The notes beneath the pieces were generated by a model that was not told where the DNA came from, ran no database searches, and saw nothing but the letters and a program-made list of their open reading frames with translations. Shown in pieces: positions 1 to 13,592 of a stretch of DNA of 64,000 nt; position 1 is the first letter of the stretch; the number at the start of each line of letters is the position of its first letter. Origin of the DNA: Vanessa cardui (Eukaryota; Arthropoda; Insecta; Lepidoptera; Nymphalidae); assembly GCF_905220365.1 (NCBI RefSeq), contig NC_061135.1, forward strand, positions 9,701,501 through 9,765,500, in the 5' to 3' direction. Both the position numbers and the translations under genes were made by a program.

Positions 1-61
1 CAATTTAGTGGCATCCACTAATTCTATATATTTTATTAAATATTCTATTTTATGTAATGTG

Positions 62-215
62 TAGGCGGACGGAAAATCGGACTACATGGTGGTAATTGTC
101 AATACCGCCATTAGGCAATACACTATAAAGTGCCATCAACCTTGAATTTATGTCCTTTTGACTACAGTTACACTAGCTCGCTCACCCAGTAAGGCAAAGC
201 ACACCTAGACTAAGT
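62..215 (+). repeat. Dispersed repeat family B, degraded
   Basis: Contains ggcggacgg, ccatcaaccttgaatttatgt, acagttacactagctcgctc in the order of better copies at 2461 and 41113. Confidence 0.55.
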
Positions 216-306
216 ATTCAATTTATCTTACAATCAATTCACTTATATCATTTACTATTTTGGTTCTCGTTATGATACTAACAACTAACTCTAGTAACAG
301 CAAGAC

Positions 307-590
307 TTGGTGGTAGGGCTTTGTGCAAGCCCGTCTGGGTAGGTACCACCCACTTATCAGTTATTCTACCGCCAAATAATAGTACTCAGTATTGTGGTGT
401 TCCGGTTTGAAGGTTGAGTGAGCAAGTGTAGTTACAGGCACAAGGGACATAACATCTTAGTTCCCAAAGTTGGCACATTGACGATGTAAGGAATAGTTAA
501 TATTTATTACAGCTTCATTACCTATGGGTGATGACCACATACCATCAGGGGCCCATATACTCGTCCGCCATCCTATACCATAAAAAAGCT
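307..590 (-). repeat. Dispersed repeat family B, full length
   Basis: Minus-strand copy (ggtggtagggctttgtgcaa to cgtccgccatcctatacc). Family B is about 290 bp with a conserved ggcggacgagcatatgggcc start. No RNA polymerase III box was identified, so whether it is a SINE or a non-autonomous DNA element is open. Confidence 0.8.
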
Positions 591-1106
591 AAACTTATAA
601 CATTCTTGTTACCAGATTTTAATAAGAATGTTATGAGTTTTAACTGTTAGTAGAAACATGACTGACTTGTAGTCCGTAAATTCTCCATTGTCTTCATATT
701 TTTTCTTTATTGATATTTTTAATTAATTTATTACTTGTAAAATTATACTTGTTACAAATAACTAGATAAAGAATCATATAATTAATACATCATAATTATA
801 ATGTACTGACGTAAAAATATTAAGGCTTAGCTGTCGAAGAATCGCAGGTTCATCCCATCTCAATTTCGCGGGCTAGTGTAGGCGGAAATTTCATTTTAAG
901 AATGGCTTCAGAATAAGCGATGTACGTGCACAGAAAGCTTAAGTAAAAATCGGTAGACACGTATTGAACTTATCACTGGTATGAATCTTAAGGCTTTGTT
1001 TTGTACTGTACAAGAATATTTTGTTTGTTTAACACGTTAAATAATTATTACAATGTCATTTTTATACTATACTAATTCTTCATTTCATAATAATAAAAAA
1101 AATTGC

Positions 1107-1392
1107 AACTGACAAACAGCAGCCTGTAAATTTCCAACTGCTGGGCCTATAAGGCCTCCTCTCCCCTTGAGGAACATTTGGAATATATTCCACCACGCAA
1201 ATTGCGGGTTGGTGAAATACACATGTGGCAGAATTTCTATGAAATAAGACAAATGCAAGTATTCTCACGATGTTTTCCTTCAACACGACGAGATGAATTA
1301 TAGATACAAATTAAGCAAACAAATATTCAATCGTACTTGCCTGGGTTTGCACCTGCAATCACACGCGTTCTAACCACTGGACCATATCGGCT
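1107..1392 (-). repeat. tRNA-derived SINE (family A)
   Basis: Carries agcctgtaaatttcc, tgctgggc, ccaccacgc, gaatacacatgtggcagaat and the inverted tRNA head (cgcgttctaaccactggacc). Shares the full order with the other family A copies. Confidence 0.85.
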
Positions 1393-2460
1393 ACAAAAAA
1401 TATTTATTTATTTCATAAACAAATTGTGAAAATAACAATTACAGGAATGTTAATTACAAACGGCAATATTTTTGTATAATAAACTATTATTCAAAACACT
1501 ATACTTATTTACAAAACTATTATCGACTCTAATATCGTACTGGATACACTGTGTTGGTTCCTCTCGAGACTTTCAAAACTATACAGTTATAGAGAGTCTC
1601 TGAGCTAAAACATAAATTATAATTGAATATGCTATTGAAACTTTAGTACAACATATTAATTATAATACCCTATTTTGAATATAATATTATTTGGAAGAAA
1701 TATATGCATTCGTTACATACTATACTCGTATAGTATAAGTAAGCAAAGGTAATGCAAAAACAGTTAAAATTTTCAGAAAAATAGATTTTGTTTATCGTAT
1801 CGATTTCAATATATAATTACATTTAACATATATTCTTTTGATGGGAGATTGGTTTCCGAGAAAATGTTCACGATAAAGGTTTTATATTCAGATGGTAATG
1901 TCAATGTAGTAACTGCAGAAGCACTATAATAATTTATAATATACGATACGATGGAAATATATGCATAGAATAAGTTCATCAACTTCAAAATAAGAACAAA
2001 CATAATAATAAATTCTTTCTATATCTGTACATCCCATTTCTTTACTTGTACTTGGCGTCGTTATAAATATTGACGTCGAAGATGTCTACGATAGTTATAC
2101 ATAGATAGCACTGTGGTAAAAGCTTCTAGTTGTAAAGAATCGCAGCGAAATAAATTGTTGTATAATGGGTGAAATACATTGATTCTTAAAATATACCAAA
2201 ACAATTACTATTACAATTACGATTATCGATCAAACGATAGATAACATACATTTGTGTTATGGACGTCACACCTTACCATAGTAAGTTGTCTTTTAAAACT
2301 ATAATAAAATGAATAGACCATGTGTCGGTATGTGTTCATCGCTATCAAATCTTAATAATCAAACCTGATGAGAAACGCAAACGAACATTTGAATATAATA
2401 TATAATTAACTATTATCATCATCAGACACCATACAAATACAGACTTACAGAATTAGTTTT
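1393..2460. other. Intergenic, no gene seen
   Basis: AT-rich sequence with no long frame, splice-consistent exon set or repeat recognised. Confidence 0.6.
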
Positions 2461-2754
2461 TTTTTATGGTATAGGTTGGCGGACGAGCATATGGGCCACC
2501 TTATGGTAAGTGGTCACCATCACCCATAGACAATGAAGCTGTAAGATATATTAACTATTCTTTACATCGACAATTTGCCACCAACCTTGGGAACTAAAAT
2601 GTTATGTCCTTGTGTCTGTAGTTACACTGGCTCACTCACCCGTCAAACCGGAACACAACAATACTGACTACTGTTATTTGGCGGTATAATAACTGATGAG
2701 TGCGTGGTACCTAGCCAGACGGGCTTGCACAAAGCCCTACCACCACACCACAGT
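2461..2754 (+). repeat. Dispersed repeat family B, full length
   Basis: Best complete copy in the window: tttttatggtataggttggc at the start and gcttgcacaaagccctacca at the end. Confidence 0.85.
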
Positions 2755-3848
2755 TATTAGTAAGTTGTAATGATCATGCGTCTAATAAATACTCACAGTA
2801 TATTTATCTGAGGATCAAAAAACCAGTCTGTAGTCGTACTTTTTGTAATAAGTTATATTGTACATTGTATGTAAGATTTTTTCATAATTACATATTTCTG
2901 ATATATACAGTTATATTACTGCGTAATGATTCTGTTTCGTTTCTGCGGCTACACACTTTATCCTTGATTTCTCCTGAGAGAACAAGCATTTGTCACATTT
3001 ATCACAGACCCACGGGCTGACCCCCATCATGAATTTTCCTGTTACAACAAAGTAAACAAATAAGGATTATTTTTTAATTTTATTTAGACCAACCAGAGTT
3101 ATGACCGTAAAAATACTGATGTTCAAAATTGTTTAAGCTTTTATTTGTTGTCTTTTTAAATGTTTCTCGTTTCCATGTTTTGTAAAGAGTCTTTAATATA
3201 ATTAGATTTGATTTATGTAAAAAAAAACTTTGTTTCGTGTAATTGATAGCTGTTTATTTGTTAGTTGCTTAGACATATAAACAGGCGAAGTACAAGAAGA
3301 AGACTTCCTTAAAGTTGTAATTCATATATAACATCATAAAAAAATAGAAATTACGATACGTTATAAGAGAAATATTACAAACAATAGCGAGTTCGCCATG
3401 GCTAGTTTTAAATATGATCTAAGTAATGAAGAATTATTATTAATATCATAGTTAAAATAACGTAAAATGTTTCCCCTTGACCATTGCTAAAGCGGCTGTA
3501 TTCAAACCTGGGTATCTTCAAAAAATTCTATTACTGGTATTTCTTTTATTTATACTAAAAGAAACAAATTCGTACGATGTAATCTGTTCTAATGTTATTA
3601 AGTTAGTGTCTAGAGAAAATGACTGTTTTATCGCGCTGATCTAAGGCTCTACCAATCCGGTCTGAAAAACTATTTTTCTTTTATTGATCCTATACGCAGT
3701 GTAACTTCACGCTTCGACGATAAGGAGCGGAGCAGTAATCATAAACGTTAACCATTCTAGCGAAGTATACTAGTATTTCGTAAATGGGATGAACTGAAAG
3801 TCACCATGTGTAGAACACATATAATCCATATACGCGACACGACCAATA

Positions 3849-4024
3849 AAAATCAAAATCAAAATAAACTTTATTCAAGTACTTTTGAATCGTCATTTTA
3901 CAATTAAGGGAAGCTACCACCGGTTCGGAAAGTAGACTCTACCGAGAAGAACCGGCAATAAACTCAGTACTTACTCTTTTTCAACATTCAAAAAATACAA
4001 TCATCCTATCCTGCCTGGAAGTCA
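3849..4024 (-). repeat. CR1-like LINE 3' end
   Basis: Carries ataaactttattcaagtact, ctaccaccggttcggaaag and ccgagaagaaccggcaa, the same 3' UTR motifs as the LINE at 48123-48737 in reverse. Confidence 0.75.
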
Positions 4025-5214
4025 ACAGGTATTATATAATTATTATAGGTATTATTAATACTCAGCATATCTCTTTAGTCTAGTGAATAGTAAGCCCGAT
4101 TCAAAGGTCCCGGGTTAAAATACTAACTATTATTAACATGAGTAAAAGCCATAGACAAGAACTAAAGTAGTCACAATAATTTCTTCATCAGGATGAAAAA
4201 TAGCGTGCATTGTGTGTGTTTATTAACGTACACACTCATCCTTTATAATATGTCTTTATCAAAGAAATCAATTTGAAGAAATAATCGTTATCAATACTAA
4301 ACTAAACATTGCGTATAAATAATAACGCAAATTTGTGCTACACATAAAATTATAATCTGTTCATTCGTTTAAAATGTAGCTTGCGATAGGTCTTGCTACT
4401 ATGAAATAAATTTATGAATATTTTCAAAGTTTGAAAAGTATTCGCGCAATGTAAAACTCTTTTGTTCTGTTTTATTAAAGTAGGAGAACTAAAAAGGATA
4501 GCATTTCGAATAAGTGAAAAATAAGATAAAATAAATATTACAAATATTTCTCTCCAAAACATATAACATTTTGTTTCAATTACAACGAACATGGCGTAGT
4601 ACATTTGCTAAACTCGAAAACCGAACTTATTTTATTTCAAGTATTATTTTAAAGCCTAAAAATCTGTTTGCAAAGTGGAGACCATTCGAACTCGCGATAT
4701 TAATATTAATTCACACCATTAAATTCTGAAGAAGCTTTTAAAATCTAAAAACCAAATTTCCTTGCCGTCTATTAGAAACATGATTTGAATAAATATAAGT
4801 GTTTCTATTGAGTTTAAATTCCATGATGTTTATTTCATTGTTTTCTTGTTATTCCCTTTTATTACGATGATGACGTCATTCTCATTCGTCAAAGATATAG
4901 AACTTTATTTATAATGCCATGCAGTATTTTCGGGTTGCAGCAGAATGGGCAGGCACGCGCAGTAAAATACCACTGTTACCTCTTACAAAAAATCGGACTA
5001 CAGCGGTGGCTAAACTGCCAAATTTTATCCGATATGTAAGATTCCTTGAGGTCAAACAGGATAAACTACAGATTCCATGCTGCAGCTGATCCCATCTACA
5101 AAAATATGATTATGAACCTGTGGTAGATTTCTGACTATCAATATGAAAGTGTAATGATTTTATTTTTATAAAAGTGAATAATTACAACTTTGAGTTTCTT
5201 TTAAATGAACAAAA

Positions 5215-5375
5215 ATTTTAACAAAAATAAAAACCGACGTCAAACAATACACTATTTTAAAACAAATAAATATGCACTAAAAAGTAATAAAATAATTGCG
5301 TATTCAATATATTTTTTAGAGTTCTCCTAAGTAAAATAAAATGAAAAATATTAGACTACTTAAAAGTCGATTTAC
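5215..5375 (+). repeat. Dispersed repeat family G
   Basis: Shares aacactattttaaaacaaat-type sequence, ttttttagagttctcctaag and aaaagtcgatttacg with 32137-32300. Confidence 0.65.
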
Positions 5376-7340
5376 GTTTTATTTTTTAAATATAAGGTCG
5401 AATTGAGAACACTCCATTTTTTGAAACATTCAAAAGACTAACTGTAAATCGAAAATATTATGATACCGACTGAGAAAAAAAACGTCCCGGCGAAGTGATG
5501 TGATGTAAACGCTGTTTACATAAAATGTACAAACAGACGTTAAATTAAAATTGGTTACTTTTAATTCAACCAGAACGACTTGCTACTAAAGGAAAATTAT
5601 GATTAGATGTGTAGAGATGCCTTGGTGTCTGGTATTAGTAGCAAGAGTTCTAAATCCAGTTAAATTGCCCGCAGCGTGGGCTTAGGTCTGACACTCAAGT
5701 TTATTTAGCTTAGCTATTCTAATTGCTTTTACGGTATGCCATTTCCAAGCAAGTCTCATATAGAATGAGAAGAGTCTAATGTTCTACTATATTTTTATCT
5801 CGGTAAAACAATGTAATATGTACATATAATTATAATATGACAAAAGATTTTTAAATCATTGACGTCTATTTAAACGAATAGGTAAAATAATATAATTGAT
5901 TTTGTTACACTTTCAAAATCAAAAATAGAATATGTTAATTAAAAATGCGTCTACAGTAAGGCTTTATAGATACTGCGTAGAAATGCTTACTGTCCTACCC
6001 TACCGTACCTCTAAATATGCAGTACGCTGCATATTTAGATTAGTATAGTATAGTATGAATCGTGGTGCATGAAAATATTCCGATTCATAAAACACTTGGT
6101 GCGATCCGAATCCCTCCAATCTTTCAGAACTCTTCTCCGTTGAAAATTATATTTGATTTGCAATACAATCAAACGTACTCTTACTAATGAAATAATGAAA
6201 TAGGTTATGTAAGTTTTATACCCGAAGTTTCCAGAAAACACTTCTGGGAATTGAATTTAACATGACCCTGTAGTCTTTGTACTGATATACACGACATACT
6301 TACCGTATTTTATCTCAGGTATGCTCAGAGAAATTAAACTTACCTATTCTATACTTAGCGAAATGTCCTTTTAATTTTGGTGAAAAGTTTTAACTGTGAC
6401 AAAGTTCTGAAACAGATAAAAGGAAGTGTACTTTGCATGAGGAAATCAGAATTGTACTTTAGTTGGTTTTTGTAAGCTTTTGTCAGTACAAATGAAATGA
6501 AAATCTTTTTTTGACTTACTTTTTTTTCAAATTATTTGCACGGAAGTGATCAAAGAAAGATATTTTTATAACAAACATTCATTATATGGAGATGTCTTGT
6601 GTACTTTCTTCTGACGGCTCTTCCTTTTTAATGTGAAGCGAATATTAAGTTTCACTAACGATTTCAAACTTTTTGTTGTATTTGATGCCAAGGCCCTTAT
6701 CATTTTAATCTGTCAATATTGAATGAATAAGCATGATCCTAATTATACTTAAATTATTTGGTAATCTTAGCTTCCCTTAATCATCATATTAAATAATAAA
6801 ACCCAAATAAATGATTACTAAGAAAAAATTTATTTCATTGCAAAAAAAGGAAGTTAACATCATATCATACTTTGTTATATAAGTAACAGTTTTCAATTAT
6901 TATTGTATGATTGAATTAATTAAAGTATAAATTATGTTACCTGAACTTGGCTGACACGCCACCGCGTGTCTAGATCTATTAATTTAAGTGTAATATATTT
7001 TTATGAAAAAAATAATATTTATCTAAATATGTACATTTAATTACGTGTAAGTTATCCTCTTAAACATATTATTATAGAATTTGACAGTTGAATTAATTTG
7101 AGTATTCCTTGACAAATATTAATGGAGCCGTGATATTACAAGACGAGAATTTAAATATATGATTCTGAGTTTAAACCCAAGACAAGCGCTACTGAATTTA
7201 CGGACTCAATGCAAATGCCGTGAGGTAGCCTGCACGTGGTACTGCATTGGAGCAGCGTCGAATTCTACAACCTTCTCCTTAAAATATACGAGCCCTTTGC
7301 TCAGTAGTGGGAATTTAACGAGCTGTTATTTATTTATTGC

Positions 7341-7614
7341 TTTATGTTGGTGGACGAGCATATGGGCCACCTGGTGATAAGTGGTCACCACACACAATGG
7401 CGCTTGAAGAAACATTAACCATTCCCTTCATCGCCAATGCGCCACCTTGGAAACTAAGATGTTATGTCCCTTGTGGCTGTAATTACACTGTGTACACTAG
7501 CTTACTCTCCTTTCAAAACGGAACCCAACAATATCAAGTCCTGTTATTTGGCAGTAGAATATCTGATGAGTGGGTGGTACCTAACAGACGGGTTTGGACA
7601 AAGACCTACTACCA
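7341..7614 (+). repeat. Dispersed repeat family B, full length
   Basis: Same order as the 2461 copy. A 105-codon open frame lies in it by chance and is not a gene. Confidence 0.82.
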
Positions 7615-8232
7615 AGTGATACTTTACTTTAAATACTTTACAAAAATAATTTGATTTAGTACCTTAAAAATACAAGAACTTTCCATAGTGATAAAAAATC
7701 GTATGATATTTTGTCATAGTCACTAACGATACAAAATGTAAAAAAGCAACTATCCACGATTCAGGTAAACAATCCATAATAGTAACATGGCGTCTGAAGT
7801 AATCAATGGTTTAGAGCTTGTGTTTATTTTACCAGAAATCTCCCTGCTGACCCTTGTCAAGTAACATTTGCAGTTACGGCTACGGAACAAGAGCGTGAAT
7901 TTTCATGAGATTAGCAGCAAGGCGGAGTTCGCATAAATCCCTTTGCGGAAATTCATGCGAATTTATGAAAACTAAATGAAATTATTTAACAGTTCTCATA
8001 TTACAATTGTTTCTTTATTAAAATATTTTTGTATTAGAAATTCATAATAGCCTTTATAAAATAATAATTTTTATTTTAATTCCCATTATATTTCCGAGTC
8101 AAATTATATAACGGAATTTTGAAGAGTTTCATTAAAACGGTAAAACTCCCCGCAACACACACTAAATACTAGTGACAATACAATCCCATATACTACGGCA
8201 TAATTACTTGATTTTATTAATTTTATTTCATA

Positions 8233-8405
8233 CTAGCTGTGCCCGCGCCCTTGTACGCGTTTAAATTTAACAAAAAAAATTATGGCCTAAGTTACTCCTT
8301 ATTATATCAGTTATCTGCCAGTGAAAATCCCGTCAAAATCGGTCAAGCCGTTCCACAAATTAGCCGGAACAAACAGAAAGACAGACAGATAGACAATTAT
8401 TGCAA
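8233..8405 (+). repeat. Dispersed repeat family E
   Basis: Contains actagctgtgcccgcgccc, aaaatcccgtcaaaatcggt and ccggaacaaacagaaagaca. A second copy is at 25996-26170. Such sequences are common ends of lepidopteran elements, but the class is not clear here. Confidence 0.65.
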
Positions 8406-8549
8406 AAAATGTTATTTTGGTATGTGTACCTTGTAAATATATTGTATGCAGTGAGTAAAAAGAGCTATTCTAATATTACAAACACTACAATTTTTATGTA
8501 TATATACGGGTGATACGCTTTCCCATGCGGTCATGAGCATTAAAATTAA

Positions 8550-8735
8550 AAAAATAAATATTGGACAACATCACATACATTACTCTGATCCCAATGTAAG
8601 TAGATTGGTTATACAAATTCAGAAGTAACGACGTTACTACAAACACCCAGACTCAAGACAACATAGAAAGCTAATGAACTTTTTCTTCATCGACTCGGCC
8701 GAAATCGAACCCGGGACCTAATGGATTCACAGAGG
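8550..8735 (-). repeat. SINE family C copy, degraded
   Basis: Minus-strand copy with catacattactctgatcccaa, agaagtaacgacgttactac and cgaacccgggacct in the same order as the copy at 61690. Confidence 0.75.
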
Positions 8736-8863
8736 TTAACTACTATTAAAAGACAATTATTTTAAAAGGAACTTAAAAAGATAGAGTCAAATGATAATTT
8801 GTAGATATAAGCGCTGAAGAAATATTTAAAATTGTAGTATAAATATCACGATATAAAATAAAA

Positions 8864-8945
8864 AGCGGCCACGGTCCGCTGGATAGTCGCCTCTTCCTCT
8901 GGCCGCCCGGAACCGGTAGACTTCCGCGAGCACTTCCGCATTATA
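8864..8945. other. Isolated GC-rich patch
   Basis: About 80 bp of high GC (gcggccacggtccgctggat, tctggccgcccggaaccggt) inside AT-rich desert. The minus strand can be read as a 31-codon frame, but no product is recognised. Confidence 0.5.
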
Positions 8946-9194
8946 AGCTTGTACATATAATTGGCATCCTGTGATTTTCTATAAAGCAAGGTAGACCAAG
9001 TAAACGGGGCTTGTAACTGACGTCGCTTTCACTGCCTCTGTTTATGCCATATAACTATGTACGCATAAAGGCATATGGATGTTGTACGCATCCAACACAA
9101 AAACGAAAAAAGTGTTATTATATTATACGTCCAGTTTTTTTAATTTCCACCTTAAACTAAGTAATTAAGTTTTATTAGTATTATTATTTAATCT

Positions 9195-9390
9195 ATATCA
9201 ATATTATAAATGTGAAAGTAACTCTGTTTGTCTGTCACTCTTTCAAGACCAAACCGCTGAACCGAATTTAATGGAATTAGGTTTGAAGCAAACTTAAACT
9301 TCAAGAAAGGACATAGGTTACTTTTCTTGCCTAACAAATGTCAACTAATACCCTAAAACGCGAGAGAAACCGCGGGCGACTACTAATTAA
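9195..9390 (+). repeat. Dispersed repeat family D
   Basis: Contains aatattataaatgtgaaagt, ctgtcactctttcaagacca, aaccgctgaaccgaattt and ends cgcgggcgactacta. Related sequence is at 13525-13592 and 62305-62470. Confidence 0.7.
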
Positions 9391-9628
9391 ATATACTATT
9401 CCTACGGTAAGTTTCTTCTTAATGTAATTAGGACAAAGAATAATATACTTAGATTAAATATAACGTATAATTAATATTAGTATGTTATTCCATATAAAAT
9501 TTCAGCTCATAAATGAATTGGTATCTTGAGACTAATATTGTAACCATTTTATTTATATTTTAAAATTATTTCAGACCTTTTCTCGTTACGTTATTTTACC
9601 TGAATAAAATTTTTCACTAATAGGTATA

Positions 9629-9672
9629 TGGAAATTTGTCAGCTTAATAATATTAAGCAGACAAATTTCCTT
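9629..9672. repeat. Near-perfect palindrome
   Basis: The arm ggaaatttgtcagcttaata and its inverted partner meet at the centre, with a single mismatch. Weaker pairing continues outward (cactaataggtat against cctatagtg). Confidence 0.85.
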
Positions 9673-9780
9673 GCCTATAGTGGGTCAAATATATTATTAT
9701 TACAAGGTGATTAAATTTTGTAGCTACCACCGATTTCTTACATATTTACAGTCAAACAGCAATATTTAATATTATTGTAT

Positions 9781-9835
9781 TCTGGTTCGAAGGGTCATTG
9801 AACTATACACTAGTTCAATGACCCTTCGAACCGGA
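9781..9835. repeat. Short hairpin with a 5-bp loop
   Basis: The arms ctggttcgaagggtcattga... and ...tcaatgacccttcgaaccgg pair over about 24 bp around the loop tacac. The arm sequence resembles the inner part of family B, suggesting a head-to-head duplication of a repeat scrap. Confidence 0.85.
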
Positions 9836-10661
9836 AAACAGTCACAAAGGATATGACATCTTAATTCTCAAAGTCACCGACATTAGCATCAGACCGTGTA
9901 GCCTATGTATATAATAAATAATAAAAGATTATTATTAGTGTACTTAAAGCTGTAACGATATTTTGATTACATTCAAATAATACTGAGTATGTTTGAATTT
10001 TAGCAACGTAATAAATTACAACCATTAAAAATTGTTCGTTATCATTTTCGGATGACAATTGATAACACAGCCTCACTCGTTCATCAATTGTAAAGAGATA
10101 AATGTCACGTCGACTGTGAAAATGATAAATGTTTACTAATTACCTATTTGACGAAAATCGTATAATTTATTGAAACTTTTCTGTAGTCTTGAATGGGGAA
10201 TCAGTTTAAGTGTATAAAGAAAATCTTTATTATAATGCTCGCTGGTACAATTACACTCATTACATATTTGGTTAACTTTTTTATATAGGTAGCCAGATGC
10301 TCTAATGGTCTATGGGAGGTCTAAAGGGTCTATGGGTCTATATAATGGGATAATTTGCATATAGCAAGAAGTAATTATTATGTTGGTATTATAAAACTAG
10401 CCTTTATGTTTAAATTGTAAACAATTATTTAATGTATTACACAAAAAGAAAAAACAAAAACTTTACAAATCATTGGAGAAAGGTACAATTTAGAATGTTG
10501 TTTACACCTATAAAGATGTATCACCTCGAATGTTACGTATATAAAATATTATTTTTAAGTCGACGAATAAATAAATAAAATAAGAGACATATATTTGTAA
10601 GTCCAATAAGTCATTTAGCCATCATCAATAACATTTTGCTTTTTCACCAACATTATCATCT

Positions 10662-10733
10662 TGCCGAGATGGCCTAGTGGTTAGAACGCGTACATCTTAA
10701 CCGATGGTTTCGGGTTCAAGCCCAGGCAAGCAC

Positions 10734-10776
<43 letters not shown>

Positions 10777-10987
10777 CCTAATTTGTGTTTATAATTCATC
10801 TCGTGCTCGGCTGTCAAGGAAAACATCGTGAGGACCTGCATGTGTCTAATTTGTCCGAAATTCTGGCACATGTGCATTCCACCAACCAGAAGTAGAACAG
10901 CGTGGTCGAATATGTTTCAAGCCTTCTCCTTAATGGGAGAAGAGGCCTTAGCCCAGCCGTGGGAAATTTCCAGGCTGTTACTTTACT
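10662..10987 (+). repeat. SINE family A copy with a TA expansion
   Basis: Starts with tRNA box A (gatggcctagtgg) and box B (gggttcaagcccagg) and ends ccaggctgtta. A (TA) run of about 17 units at 10737-10771 sits just after the tRNA head, where other copies have only short TA stretches. Confidence 0.88.
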
Positions 10988-12161
10988 TATCATCTTGCCA
11001 TACATGCCATGACAGCCGGTTCCCACACAATATTTTCTTTACAAATTTATCATAGGTATTAAATTTACCTTAAAATGTTACTTACTTTAAGAAAACCTTT
11101 ATAAAGCGTCATAATAATATTATTAATTCCGGAAGAACGTTTATCTCCAGTAAGAGCCCTCATCCTTTACGTCTAACCTTTATCATCGTGTTGGCTGTAA
11201 CTTAATATAACCGACCCGAAATATACTCCTATATTGAACATCGAAATAACCATACAATAAAACGTAACAGCCAATATCATATTTATTTGAGATTCCATGG
11301 AGAACTAATAACGCTTTTCGAAGATTAAAATATGCTTATATTAGTTTATACTCGAAAGTTCTAAATCCTTAGCCTTATGGAGTTTGTTTAATGAGTGATT
11401 ATCTAATTATTTTTTTTGCCAGCGATTTGACATTTGAAAAAAGCAGTTCAGAGAAAACAACATTCTTTAATTATTTTATTTTGTATTACATCATTTTTGG
11501 ATTAGCTTAAGTAGGTTCTAATTAAATAAGAAAAAAGAATCAATATTTACTAGTATATAAAAAATCCATAACTGCTATTTTCGAAATAATGTGCATTATA
11601 TTTCAAATATATATAAACTTTTACAGTCACAACAAATAAATTAAAAAATACCTCTTTATATATTCTGTTGACTTGACCAATGCTAGCTCAAGTCAAGTCA
11701 TAGTCACCATAAACATACCTTAAGAATTGAATCAAGGTGAAATTTCAACTTCGTAAGTTAAGATGAAGTGTTTCCATTTCGGTTTGCAAGATTTGATCGA
11801 AACAAACAAACACCACAAGTTAAATTAAAGCTACGCTTTACCTATGATCTCGATAGCTTTAATTCTCAGAATCCAACTAGCACACGTTTTAGAAAATATA
11901 GTAATAATATGATCGTGTGTTTTACGAACCTCACCGATAATTGGTACGATAGTTGTAGATTAAAAATCGTTTATCATCTCATTTTTAAGAGTTCCAGTAG
12001 ATGTGCAGAATAGAGAGGATTCTTGATTGCAATTTATTACATTTTTATAATTGAACAAAGAATTAATTTAAGAACGGAAGTTACTGGCCACATGGCTGAT
12101 AGATATGGCTGCCTAAACAATAAACCAAAATTAAATAGCGTGAAAAGACGTTTTCAGCCCA

Positions 12162-12460
12162 CAACAACAACAGCCTGTAAATTCCCACTGCTGGGCTAAA
12201 GGCCTCCTCTCCCTTAGAGGAGAAGGTTTGGAACATATTCCACCACGCTGTTCCAATGCGGGTTGGTGGAATACACATGTGGCAGAATTTCTATGAAATT
12301 TGTCACATGCAGGTTTCCTCACGATGTTTTCCTTTACCGCCGAGTACGAGTTGAATTATAAAGACAAATTAAGAACATGAATCAGCGGTGCTTGCCTGGG
12401 TTTGAACCCGCATTCATCGGTTAAGATGCACGCGTTCTAACCACTGGGCCATCTCGACTC
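12162..12460 (-). repeat. SINE family A copy, full length
   Basis: Begins acaacaacaacagcctgtaa and ends with the tRNA head ccactgggccatctcgac. Very similar to the copy at 18369-18671, so the two are probably young. Confidence 0.9.
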
Positions 12461-13524
12461 TTCAGCCCACATTGACATTCAATCAAAATAAAACATGACA
12501 ATGTTTTCGAAATTAAAAAAAAAAACACGTGCGACCCACAGTTACAAAATAAATATAAGTATAATTTAATTAATATATTCTATAAACTGGTGAAACTGTA
12601 TATATAAATCTCTCACGAAAATTATAATACAAACTGATAACATCAATCTCTAGTTTGTTGTAATATCGGCTGTAGATAGAAGTTTATGGACGTAACTTTT
12701 TTATATTCGTACTATGTACTAAAGATTCCGTTACTTTAGATTAAGCCAGTCTTGCTCCACATACAACATTACGTGGTAACACGCCATTAGCAGAGATTCG
12801 GAGTTTCATTTTGTCTTAAATTCATGGGCTATAAAAGAGGAAATTTCATTATACGAATCGTTCTCCTGAATGAGCGATAAACACATTGTGGAACGCCTGA
12901 AACTTCGCTGTGCTCTACTAGGAATAAGTATGTCAACTCTTTAAATATTTAACATAAACCTACCTATTACACGAATTGCAGAAACTCTTTTAAAAAATAC
13001 AATTTAATTTGAACTAAATATATTTTATATACACATCAGCATGTGTTAATGATTACTGCTGTCCAATTTGTGATTATCACTAAAATGTCCGTAGATATTA
13101 GAGATGTCAGGTATATTAAATATTCCTTGCACGGTCATTGAACTATGTGTTATGACCGTCGTCTCGATAATTAAAGGGTTTCACTTATCCTTTAGATAAA
13201 CTAACGACATTACAAAATATTGTGTTATGCAATAAAATTACATTACAGATCAGGAATGGCACAAGAGTTAAAACATGTTACTGTTAAGCGAGGATTGCGG
13301 GTACAAATCTATTGTTTCTCTAGACTTAATTTTTGTTTATGATAAATAAGAATCTTATAAAGAACGTGAAAATCCACACACCCGCTTTGAAACAGTATAG
13401 TGTAATCAGCTACAAACCTTCTCTTCGAGAGAAAGGAGAGCATTACGCAACAATAGGACATTTCCTGTAAGCTATTACCATATGATAACTTACATTTTTT
13501 TTTCTATTTAATCTTCACTGGCCA

Positions 13525-13592
13525 ATCACTGAACCGAATTTCATAAAACACTTTTTTGGCGCTAGTGGAGTCGCGGGCGACAACTAGTAATA
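13525..13592 (+). repeat. Dispersed repeat family D, 3' end
   Basis: Short piece: atcactgaaccgaatttcat and gtcgcgggcgacaactagta. Confidence 0.6.

Larger units (their letters stand above)
2755..7340. other. Intergenic, no gene seen
   Basis: AT-rich. Apart from the LINE end at 3849 and the family G repeat at 5215, nothing recognisable. Short frames lack conserved motifs. Confidence 0.6.

Noticed and set aside
7337..7654. A 105-codon open frame resembling a small protein
   Set aside because: It lies entirely on dispersed repeat family B, which recurs many times in the window in both directions.
10828..11055. Small open frames with CHMCIPPTR-like peptides, also near 12081 and 21503
   Set aside because: They are translations of SINE family A and appear wherever that repeat does.
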